Part shown: positions 57,450 through 64,000 of the stretch, piece by piece
Numbering within the stretch: the stretch's first letter is position 1
How the letters are laid out: every line of letters starts with the position of its first letter
From: Acidovorax sp. 107
GTDB lineage: Bacteria; Pseudomonadota; Gammaproteobacteria; Burkholderiales; Burkholderiaceae_C
Assembly: GCF_003058055.1 (NCBI RefSeq)
Contig: NZ_QBTZ01000001.1
Coordinates: 684,501 to 748,500 of the forward strand
Length of the DNA stretch: 64,000 bases
Direction: 5' to 3'
Translations under genes and position numbers: made by a program
The notes under the pieces: model-generated
Seen by the model: the letters and a program-made list of their open reading frames with translations, nothing else
What the model was told of the DNA's origin: nothing
Database searches by the model: none

Positions 57450-58694
57450 TCAGGCCTTGATCTTGAAGCCGTCGGCGTACTTGGCGGGGTCCTTGCCGTC
57501 CCACACTACGCCGTCGATGAGCTTGCTGGTGCGCATCACGTCCTTGGGCACGCTGATCTTCATGGCGCTGGCCACCGACTTGTACAGCTCGACCTGGTTG
57601 ACTTCCTTGGCCACCGCCAGGTAGTCGGGGTGGCTCTTGAGCAGGCCCCAGCGCTTGTGCTGGGTCAGGAACCACATGCCGTCCGACAGGTAGGGGAAGT
57701 TCACCGCACCGTCGTTGAAGAACTTCATGTGGTTGGGGTCGTCCCAGGTCTTGCCCAGGCCGTTCTGGTAGCGGCCCAGGATGCGCTGGTTGATGGCGTC
57801 CACGCCCGTGTTCACATACGCCTTGCCTGCCACGGTTTCGGCCATCTTCATCTTGTTGGAGAGGCTGGCATCGATCCACTGGCTGGCTTCGAGCACGGCC
57901 ATCATCACGGCGCGCGTGGTGTTGGGGTACTTCTTGACGAACTCTGCCGTGGTGCCCAGCACCTTTTCGGGGTGGTCCTTCCAGATGTCCTGCGTGGTGT
58001 TGGCCGTGATGCCGATGCCGTCCATGATGGCGCGGTGGTTCCAGGGCTCGCCCACGCAAAAGCCGTCCATGTTGCCCACGCGCATGTTGGCCACCATCTG
58101 CGGCGGGGGCACGGTGATGAGCTTGGCGCCCGACAGCGGGTTGATGCCCGCCGCTGCCAGCCAGTAGTGCATCCACATCGCGTGGGTGCCGGTGGGGAAG
58201 GTGCCCGCAAAGGTGTATTCGCGCTTCTCGCTGACCATGAGCTTGGCCAGGGACGGGCCATCCACCGCGCCCTTGTCGGCCAGCGTCTTGGAGAGGGTGA
58301 TGGCCTGCCCGTTGTTGTTCAGACTCATTAGCACGGCCATGTCCTTCTTGGGACCGGCGGTGCCCAGGTGCACGCCATAGACCAGGCCGTAGAGCACATG
58401 GGCGAAGTCCAGCTCGCCGTTCACCAGCTTGTCACGCACGCCGGCCCAGCTGGCTTCCTTGTTGGGGACGATGGTCACGCCGTATTTCTTGTCGAAGCCC
58501 AGCACCGAGGCCATGACCACGCTGGCGCAGTCGGTCAGCGGGATGAAGCCGATCTTGACTTCCTTCTTCTCGGGGGCGTCGGAGCCGGCTGCGTGGACGA
58601 GCGCGCGCAGCGCGGGGCTCACACCCACAGCGCCCACGGTGGCGGCCTGCAGCACGGTGCGGCGGTTGAGGCTGGTTTTCAACAGATCGGTCAT
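57450..58694 (-). CDS. nrtA: Nitrate-binding protein of the NrtA/NasS superfamily, exported
   Basis: This 414-residue nitrate/bicarbonate-binding protein has a twin-arginine signal (LNRRTVLQAATVGAVGVSPALRALVHA). The core EVKIGFIPLTDCASVVMASVLGFDKKYG and MRVGNMDGFCVGEPWNHRAI is characteristic of NrtA/NasS/NrtC-like nitrate binding. The signal makes it the transporter receptor rather than the cytosolic sensor NasS. It is the first gene of nrtABD, 200 bp downstream of the third sigma-54 promoter and attenuator. Confidence 0.94.
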   Translation of the reverse strand: MTDLLKTSLNRRTVLQAATVGAVGVSPALRALVHAAGSDAPEKKEVKIGFIPLTDCASVVMASVLGFDKKYGVTIVPNKEASWAGVRDKLVNGELDFAHVLYGLVYGVHLGTAGPKKDMAVLMSLNNNGQAITLSKTLADKGAVDGPSLAKLMVSEKREYTFAGTFPTGTHAMWMHYWLAAAGINPLSGAKLITVPPPQMVANMRVGNMDGFCVGEPWNHRAIMDGIGITANTTQDIWKDHPEKVLGTTAEFVKKYPNTTRAVMMAVLEASQWIDASLSNKMKMAETVAGKAYVNTGVDAINQRILGRYQNGLGKTWDDPNHMKFFNDGAVNFPYLSDGMWFLTQHKRWGLLKSHPDYLAVAKEVNQVELYKSVASAMKISVPKDVMRTSKLIDGVVWDGKDPAKYADGFKIKA

Positions 58695-58713
58695 GGGGCA
58701 TCCCTGGTGGCGT

Positions 58714-58881
58714 GAAAAACAAAAAGGCGTCCTCACACCGCGCCGGGCTGCAGCAAAGCAACGCCAGGAGCGGGTGGGGACGCCTTTGTCCGTGGTGGAG
58801 CCTGGAACGGGTCCGGGGCTCCTTGCCAGCACCGGCCCGCCGTTGGGTCAGTGCTGTCAGTGGTCAGACCTGCATTGGTCT
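58714..58881 (-). promoter_or_regulatory. ANTAR-type attenuator leader of nrtABD
   Basis: On the minus strand: AGACC-[AATGCA]-GGTCT (58866-58881), then CCC-[AACGGC]-GGG (58836-58847). Both are six-base loops with A1 and G4, giving the full two-hairpin ANTAR target. The terminator follows, with GTGGGGACGCCTTT (58774-58787) pairing with 58723-58736 and a TTTTTGTTTTTC tail. This is the most complete of the three leaders. Confidence 0.85.
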
Positions 58882-58893
58882 TGCACTGTGCAA

Positions 58894-58909
58894 TGCAAAG
58901 CGCGTGCCA
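58894..58909 (-). promoter_or_regulatory. Sigma-54 promoter of nrtABD
   Basis: The minus strand reads TGGCACGCGCTTTGCA, matching the -24/-12 consensus at every defined base. It lies immediately upstream of the two-hairpin leader. Confidence 0.88.
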
Positions 58910-58943
58910 GCCTTTTTTTACTGGGTTGGGATGAATGAATTAT

Positions 58944-59004
58944 TCAAATTTGATAGCAAAGAAGGCGTATTTGATTGGCGCTTCAAGGCGATTTGGTTTC
59001 AATT
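58944..59004. repeat. Repeat family A copy upstream of the nrtA promoter
   Basis: TCAAATTTGATAGCAAAG, spacer, TTGATTGGCGCTTCAAGGCGATTTGG: the family layout with degenerate arms. It lies 35 bp upstream of the -24 box, between promoter and possible activator sites. Confidence 0.5.
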
Positions 59005-59018
59005 CACCTCTGCTTGGT

Positions 59019-59038
59019 CAGTGCGGTGCATTGCACTG
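59019..59038. promoter_or_regulatory. Candidate enhancer (NtrC-type) dyad upstream of nrtA
   Basis: CAGTGC-N8-GCACTG, followed by TGCGCTGCACC at 59044-59054, lies about 110 bp upstream of the -24 box, a usual distance for NtrC. The match to the NtrC consensus is only partial. The rest of 59055-59241 shows nothing clear. Confidence 0.35.
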
Positions 59039-59241
59039 CCGTTGTGCGCTGCACCATCGCAGTCCAGGCATCGGGGCCGCCGTGCACGCGGCAGGCGCAT
59101 GGTGGTCCGTGCCAACGGGTTGCAGGGGGGTAATGCGGTACCACCGTGCATGGGACCGCAGCGGCGTCGCTGCGCGAATGAGGCGGGTGGGCCGTGTTTT
59201 GCGCGGAGCGTGGGCCCCGCGATGTGAGAGGGTGAGGGTTA

Positions 59242-59868
59242 TTACCCCAGCAGGTCCATCACGTCCAGCATGCGCTGGGCCACGTCCACCAGCTTCAGGC
59301 CCTTGTCCATGGCCGTCTTGCGCAGCTTTTCGTAGGCGGCCTGTTCGGTCAGGCCCTGGCGCTGCATGAGCAAACCCTTGGCGCGGTCGATGGTCTTGCG
59401 GCCTTGCAGTTCGGTCTTGGCGTCGGCGAGCTCGGCGCGCAAGGCCTGTTCATGCTGGAAGCGGGCCATGGCCACATCCAGAATGGGGCGGATGCGCTGC
59501 GGTGCCAGCCCCGCCACGATGTAGGCAGACACGCCTGCCGCCACTGCATCCTTCACGTGCGAGGTGTCCTCGTCGTTGGTGAACATCACGATGGGACGGC
59601 GCTCGTCGCGCGTGGCCATCACCACATGCTCCAGCGCGTCGCGGGCCTCGCTCTCGGCATCCACGATGATCAGGTCGGGCTGCAACTGCGCGATGCGCTC
59701 GCTCAGGAACACGTCGGCCGGCAGCGTGGCCACCAGGTTGAAGTTGTTCTCCAGCAGCCCGATGCGCAGCGCCCGCGACCGCTCTGCCTGTTCCACAGCG
59801 TGGTCGTCGTCGGGGTCGGTGACTGCCAGATCCGGGGCAACCACCACGATGCGCAAAGCCTCATTCAT
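59242..59868 (-). CDS. nasT: ANTAR-domain response regulator, NasT type
   Basis: This 208-residue protein has an N-terminal receiver-like domain (RIVVVAPDL, acceptor-like Asp in PDLIIVDAESEARD) and a C-terminal ANTAR RNA-binding domain (LQGRKTIDRAKGLLMQRQGLTEQAAYEKLRKTAMDKGLKLVDVAQRMLDV). NasT binds hexaloop hairpins in nas leaders and prevents premature termination. Its cytosolic nitrate-sensing partner NasS normally lies next to it but is not in this window. It lies upstream of nrtABD on the same strand. The start was set at MNEALRIVVV rather than six codons upstream. Its own leader has no clear attenuator. Confidence 0.94.
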   Translation of the reverse strand: MNEALRIVVVAPDLAVTDPDDDHAVEQAERSRALRIGLLENNFNLVATLPADVFLSERIAQLQPDLIIVDAESEARDALEHVVMATRDERRPIVMFTNDEDTSHVKDAVAAGVSAYIVAGLAPQRIRPILDVAMARFQHEQALRAELADAKTELQGRKTIDRAKGLLMQRQGLTEQAAYEKLRKTAMDKGLKLVDVAQRMLDVMDLLG

Positions 59869-60124
59869 ACCCGTGAGCATAAGCAATTTTTACGCCACAA
59901 ATTGGTGCGCCGGGGTGGTGCACGGCCTTTGAAGGCCCCGCGATGTCCCCTCGCTCCGGGGCTGCACCCATCCCAAGCCCGCCAGGTCGGGGTGCCGTGC
60001 TCTGCGTTGCGGGGCCTGAAAGTTGCTAATACTGACACCGTGGGAGGGCATACCCGGTAGCTCGCCGGGTAGGGCGTCGCATATACATCTGGTCACACAG
60101 ACACACTGAAATGGAGTTTTTTGC

Positions 60125-61285
60125 ATGAACAAGCACATCAACCGGCGCCGCTTCTCGGCCAGCCTGGCCTTGACCGCAGTGGCGACTGCCGCACTCCTGA
60201 CCGGATGCGGCAAAGTGCCGGACACCATCAAAATTGGTGTGGCTCAGCCCCTCTCTGGCCCGCTGGGTGCGCTGGGGCAGGATCTGCTCAATGGCGTCAA
60301 GCTGGCGGTGGAGGAACTCAACAAGTCCGGCTACACGGTGGACGGCAAGCGCGTGACGCTGGAGGTCGTGTCCGTTGACGACAAGGCCGACGCCACCACC
60401 GGCAAGGCCGTGGCGCAGCAGCTGGTGGATGCCGGCGTGGTCGCGGTGGTGGGCCACCTCAACTCGGGCGTGAGCATCGAGACCGCCCCCATCTACGCTG
60501 CCAAGGACATCGCGCAGATCGCCATCTCCACGAACCCCAAGTTCACACAGCTCGGGTTTCCGACCACCTTCCGCATGGTGGGCAACGACACCCTGCAGGC
60601 CCGCGCCATTGGCTCGTTTGCCGCCACCCAGCTGGGCGCCGCACGCTATGCCGCGCTGGACGATGGCACGCCCTATGGCAAGGGCCTGGCCGATGGCGCG
60701 GCCGAACAGCTCAAGGCCGAGAAGAAAGAGGTGGTGGTGCGCAAGTCGTTCGACGACAAGACCGTGGCCTTTGATGGCCTGGCCGGGGAGCTCAAGGCCG
60801 CCAATGTGGAGGTGATTGTTTCGACCCTCAACGACTTCCAGGCGCTGGCACTGCTCGAAGCCCTGCAGAAGGTGGGCCACACCAAGGTCAGCCTGCTGGG
60901 GGGCGACACCATCAAGACCACCGACATGACCAAGGGCGCAGGCATCGTGCAGGGCGTGTATGCCACATCGCCCGTGCTGGAGGCCAAGGAGTTCACCACC
61001 GGCAAGCCCTTCCTTGAAAAGTACATCGCCGCTTTCAAGAAGCCCCCGGCCTACGGCGGCCACTACAGCTACGACAGCACCTACGTGCTCTCGGCCGCCA
61101 TCCAGAAGGCCAAGTCCGCCGACCCCAAGGACATCACCAAGGCCCTGCACAGCATCAACGGCTACGCCCCGGTGATCGGCACCATGACCTGGGATGACAA
61201 GGGCGAGCAGCGCTATGGCGCCGTGGGGGTGTACGAACTGCGCAGCGGCAACTGGGAGTTGCGCATGCGGTCCGACCGCTGGTAA
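60125..61285 (+). CDS. Lipoprotein LivJ-type amino-acid-binding protein
   Basis: This 386-residue receptor of a branched-chain amino-acid ABC transporter has an N-terminal lipobox (ALLTGC, Cys near residue 26) preceded by an arginine-rich NRRRF, so it is a lipoprotein. The core IKIGVAQPLSGPLGALGQDLLNGVKLAVEELN is typical LivJ/LivK. No transporter genes adjoin it. A small hairpin ACCCGG/CCGGGT (60052-60070) lies in its leader. The ligand is unknown. Confidence 0.92.
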   Translation: MNKHINRRRFSASLALTAVATAALLTGCGKVPDTIKIGVAQPLSGPLGALGQDLLNGVKLAVEELNKSGYTVDGKRVTLEVVSVDDKADATTGKAVAQQLVDAGVVAVVGHLNSGVSIETAPIYAAKDIAQIAISTNPKFTQLGFPTTFRMVGNDTLQARAIGSFAATQLGAARYAALDDGTPYGKGLADGAAEQLKAEKKEVVVRKSFDDKTVAFDGLAGELKAANVEVIVSTLNDFQALALLEALQKVGHTKVSLLGGDTIKTTDMTKGAGIVQGVYATSPVLEAKEFTTGKPFLEKYIAAFKKPPAYGGHYSYDSTYVLSAAIQKAKSADPKDITKALHSINGYAPVIGTMTWDDKGEQRYGAVGVYELRSGNWELRMRSDRW

Positions 61286-61330
61286 ACCGCGTTGCCATGG
61301 CAGGCCAGCCCCGGGTTTTACACTCGGGGC

Positions 61331-62371
61331 ATGAGCTTGCTGATCCTGGGTATTGAATCTTCGTGCGACGAAACCGGCGTGGCATTGGTCCGTTCCACGG
61401 GCAATGCCGTGCCTACGCTGCTGTCGCACGCGCTGCACAGCCAGATCGAGATGCACCAGGCCTATGGCGGCGTGGTGCCCGAGCTGGCCAGCCGCGACCA
61501 CATTCGCCGCGTGCTGCCGCTGGCCACACAAGTGCTGGCCGAGTCCGGCCAGACGCTGGCGGACGTGGACGTGGTGGCCTACACGCGCGGCCCGGGCCTG
61601 GCCGGTGCGCTGCTGGTGGGGGCGGGTGTGGCTTGCGCGCTGGGCGCAGCGCTGGACAAGCCGGTGCTGGGCGTGCACCACCTGGAGGGGCATTTGCTGT
61701 CGCCCTTCCTCAGCGCCGACCCCCCTGAATTCCCTTTTGTGGCCCTGCTGGTCTCAGGCGGCCACACGCAGCTGATGCGCGTGGACGGCGTGGGCCGCTA
61801 CGAAATTCTGGGCGAAACCATTGACGATGCGGCAGGCGAGGCGTTCGACAAGTCTGCCAAGCTCATGGGCCTGGGCTACCCCGGTGGCCCGGCGCTGTCC
61901 CGGCTGGCCGAACAAGGCGATGCGGCGGCCTTCAAGCTGCCGCGCCCACTGTTGCACAGCGGCAACCTCGACTTCTCTTTTGCCGGGCTCAAGACGGCGG
62001 TGCTCACGCAGGCCAAGAAGCTGGGCGATGAGCTGGAAGCACGCAAGGCTGATCTGGCGGCCAGCACCGAGGCCGCGATTGTCGACGTGCTGGTGAAGAA
62101 GACGCTGACCGCTCTGAAGCAGACGGGCCTCAAGCGCGTGGTGGTGGCCGGTGGGGTGGGAGCCAACCGGCACCTGCGCGCCCAGCTCAACGCCGCCTGC
62201 GCGGCGGCCAAGGTGCGCGTGCATTACCCCGAACTGCACTTGTGCACCGACAACGGCGCCATGATCGCCATGGCTGCTGCGATGCGCCTGCAGGCCGGGC
62301 AGCAGCAGGCCAGCACCGAGTACGCCTTTGACGTGAAGCCGCGCTGGCCGCTGGATGCCATCACGGTGTGA
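61331..62371 (+). CDS. tsaD: tRNA N6-threonylcarbamoyladenosine transferase TsaD
   Basis: This 346-residue TsaD (Gcp/YgjD) performs the final step of t6A37 synthesis with TsaB, TsaE and TsaC. Motifs: [36 protein letters not shown] with the metal-binding histidines (HxxxH-like arrangement), [11 protein letters not shown] and [13 protein letters not shown]. Start at 61331 ([12 protein letters not shown]) is the family start; the upstream ATG adds 13 unsupported residues. Downstream lies a long inverted repeat rather than a simple terminator. Confidence 0.97.
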   Translation: MSLLILGIESSCDETGVALVRSTGNAVPTLLSHALHSQIEMHQAYGGVVPELASRDHIRRVLPLATQVLAESGQTLADVDVVAYTRGPGLAGALLVGAGVACALGAALDKPVLGVHHLEGHLLSPFLSADPPEFPFVALLVSGGHTQLMRVDGVGRYEILGETIDDAAGEAFDKSAKLMGLGYPGGPALSRLAEQGDAAAFKLPRPLLHSGNLDFSFAGLKTAVLTQAKKLGDELEARKADLAASTEAAIVDVLVKKTLTALKQTGLKRVVVAGGVGANRHLRAQLNAACAAAKVRVHYPELHLCTDNGAMIAMAAAMRLQAGQQQASTEYAFDVKPRWPLDAITV

Positions 62372-62392
62372 TTCTGAATAAAAAAGGCAGCG

Positions 62393-62559
62393 AGGGACCC
62401 TCTGCACGAATCAGCGCGCCGTGTGCATCAGGGGCCTCGGGCGGTCTGCCGCGTTGCAAATACTCGCAATAGCTACGGCTATTGCTGTGTTTTGCGCCTT
62501 GCAGACCCTCCCGATCCGCTGCGCTCACTTGGCCAGCGAGATTCGTGCAGAGGGTCCCT
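62393..62559. repeat. 167-bp element with 20-bp perfect terminal inverted repeats
   Basis: AGGGACCCTCTGCACGAATC (62393-62412) is repeated exactly in inverted form at 62540-62559. Inside, GGTCTGC/GCAGACC and the centre GCAATAGC-TACG-GCTATTGC (62466-62485) extend the symmetry, so the whole unit folds on itself. No protein is encoded. It has the form of a miniature inverted-repeat element. The region after tsaD holds only this and a copy of repeat family A. Confidence 0.8.
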
Positions 62560-62600
62560 AGCGCAGGTAAATCATGCGCTAGCTGCTATCTTTTTTGATG
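62556..62600. repeat. Repeat family A copy next to the inverted-repeat element
   Basis: TAGCGCAGGTAAATCATGCGCTAG followed by CTGCTATCTTTTTTGATG is a compact copy ending at the aldehyde dehydrogenase stop codon. It may act as a terminator for both convergent genes. Confidence 0.55.
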
Positions 62601-62601
62601 T

Positions 62602-64000
62602 TTAGAACGGATAGTGGCGTGGCGTGGTCTGCACCGTCACCCAGCGTAGTTCGGTGAACTCACGCACCCCGGCCATGCCGCCAAAGCGGCCGTAGCCCGA
62701 GCTCTTCACGCCCCCAAACGGCATCTGGCCTTCGTCGTGCACCGTGGGGCCGTTGACGTGGCAGATGCCTGACTCGATGCGCGCGGCCACGTTCCAGGCC
62801 TTGGCCACGTCGCGGCTGAACACGGCGGATGACAGGCCGAACTCGTTGTCGTTGGCGCAGGCAATGGCTTCTTCCACACCGTTCACGCGCACCACGGGCT
62901 TGACGGGGCCGAACGATTCCTCGCGGTAGATGTCCATCTCGGCCGTCACATGGTCGAGCACCGTGGCCTGCATGAGCGTGCTGTCGCTCTTGCCGCCGCA
63001 GACCAGCTTCGCGCCCTTGGCCAGTGCATCGTCGATGAGGGCGTTGCAGCGGTGCACCGTGGCCATGTCCACCACCGAACCCAGCACCACCGGGCCCTTG
63101 CGCGGGTCGCCCAGGGGCAGTGCCTTCGCGCGCGCGCCCAGCTTGGCCACAAATTCGTCGGCCACGGCGTTGTCCACGATGATGCGCTCGGTGGACATGC
63201 AGATCTGGCCCGAGTTGGCGAAGGCGCCAAACACGGTGCCCGCCGCGGCGGCGTCGATGTCCGCGTCATCCAGCACCAGCAGCGGCGCCTTGCCGCCCAG
63301 CTCCAGCACCACGGGCTTGAGGTACTTGGCGCAGGTCTGCGCAATGATGCGGCCCACCTTGGTAGAGCCGGTGAAGTTGATGCGGCGCACCGCCGGGTGG
63401 GCCACGATGGCCTCGACCACTGCACCGGCGTCGGCCGGGGCGTTGGTCACAAAGTTCACCACACCAGCGGGCAGACCGGCTTCCTGCAGTGCCTCGATGA
63501 TGAGGCCGTGCGTGGCAGGGCACAGCTCCGAGCCTTTCAGGATCACCGTGTTGCCGCAGGCCAGTGGCGTGGCGATGGCGCGCACGCCGAGGATGACCGG
63601 GGCGTTCCACGGTGCAATGCCCAGCACTACGCCCGCCGCCTGGCGCACGCCCATGGCCAGGCTGCCGGGCACGTCGGACGGAATCACCTCGCCCGCAATC
63701 TGCGTGGTCAGCGCGGCGGCTTCTTGCAGCAGGCCAGCGGCCAGGTGCACGTTGAAGCCGGCCCACATGCCGGATGCTCCGGTCTCGGCCGCCATGGCCA
63801 CCGCAAAGTCGGCCGTGCGGGCCTCCAGCGCGTGTGCGGCCTTGAGCAGCAACGCGCGGCGGGCGTTGGGGCCCAGGGCGGACCAGGCCGGGAAGGCCTT
63901 GGCAGCCGCGTCGGCAGCGGCCTTGGCATCGGCCACGCTGGCGGCGGGGGCCGTGGTGGCGACCGATCCGTCGAGCGGGTTGCGGCGCTCAAACGTGGCG
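62602..64000 (-). CDS. NAD(P)-dependent aldehyde dehydrogenase, vanillin/salicylaldehyde type (5' end outside window)
   Basis: The visible 466 residues lack only a short N-terminus, since the frame continues past the window edge (ATFERRNPLDGSVATTAP). The catalytic Cys is in NSGQICMSTE and the Glu in LELGGKAPLLVLDDADID. NAD-fold residues and NFTGSTKVGRIIA are present. AAGLLQEAAALTTQIAGEVIPSDVPGSLAMGVRQAAGVVLGIAPWNAPVI resembles salicylaldehyde/vanillin dehydrogenases, so an aromatic aldehyde is the likely substrate. An internal GTG at 63936 should not be taken as the start. Confidence 0.9.
   Translation of the reverse strand, partial: ATFERRNPLDGSVATTAPAASVADAKAAADAAAKAFPAWSALGPNARRALLLKAAHALEARTADFAVAMAAETGASGMWAGFNVHLAAGLLQEAAALTTQIAGEVIPSDVPGSLAMGVRQAAGVVLGIAPWNAPVILGVRAIATPLACGNTVILKGSELCPATHGLIIEALQEAGLPAGVVNFVTNAPADAGAVVEAIVAHPAVRRINFTGSTKVGRIIAQTCAKYLKPVVLELGGKAPLLVLDDADIDAAAAGTVFGAFANSGQICMSTERIIVDNAVADEFVAKLGARAKALPLGDPRKGPVVLGSVVDMATVHRCNALIDDALAKGAKLVCGGKSDSTLMQATVLDHVTAEMDIYREESFGPVKPVVRVNGVEEAIACANDNEFGLSSAVFSRDVAKAWNVAARIESGICHVNGPTVHDEGQMPFGGVKSSGYGRFGGMAGVREFTELRWVTVQTTPRHYPF

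Overview
The window is a 64 kb chromosomal stretch from a GC-rich betaproteobacterium, most likely Comamonadaceae (Acidovorax-like). This is inferred from the protein families, the gene neighbourhoods and the intergenic repeats, not from a marker gene. No rRNA, tRNA, CRISPR array, insertion sequence or prophage is recognisable. Both ends cut genes: an Anbu-type proteasome-like peptidase on the left and an aldehyde dehydrogenase on the right.

Left part (1-25,000). mutS is followed by a signalling cluster: a PAS-GGDEF-EAL protein, a large hybrid histidine kinase with two receivers and an Hpt domain, and an HD-GYP response regulator. Then come housekeeping genes (suhB, trmJ, cysE, mog, darP/yjgA, pmbA, wrbA), a short AraC-VOC-membrane protein operon, a LysR regulator, a tartrate/malate dehydrogenase with its divergent LysR regulator, yqeY and rpsU.

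Middle (25,000-47,000). A membrane PAS-GGDEF-EAL protein, a BaiN/HI0933 flavoprotein, an amino-acid-type binding protein, a sterol-desaturase-like hydroxylase and a thioesterase precede a large assimilatory nitrate cluster. On the minus strand this reads nirB, a secreted double-PilJ-domain protein, nirD, nasA, ybiB, cobA and a soluble PilJ/chemoreceptor-like protein. A PP2C-protein kinase fusion is divergent from nirB, and narK lies beyond it.

Right part (47,000-64,000). An Aer-like chemoreceptor and a gluconate-type module (gntR, gntK, TRAP dctQMP, two LacI-type operators) come first. Then follow tandem DUF4148-like secreted proteins, a CBS protein, the nitrate ABC transporter nrtABD, an ANTAR regulator of the NasT type, a lipoprotein amino-acid-binding protein, tsaD and the aldehyde dehydrogenase.

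The most coherent system is nitrate assimilation. Three transcription units (nirB, narK, nrtA) share the same 5' architecture: a near-perfect sigma-54 -24/-12 promoter, then a leader with a hairpin whose hexaloop reads AACGGC (A1/G4, the ANTAR target signature), then a terminator with an almost identical stem and a T-rich tail. NasT is in the window but a NasS partner is not, while two PilJ-domain proteins sit in the operon. A second window-wide theme is a roughly 60 bp palindromic element present in about a dozen places. At least five copies lie inside coding genes (mutS, trmJ, the flavoprotein gene, ybiB, nrtB), where they are translated.
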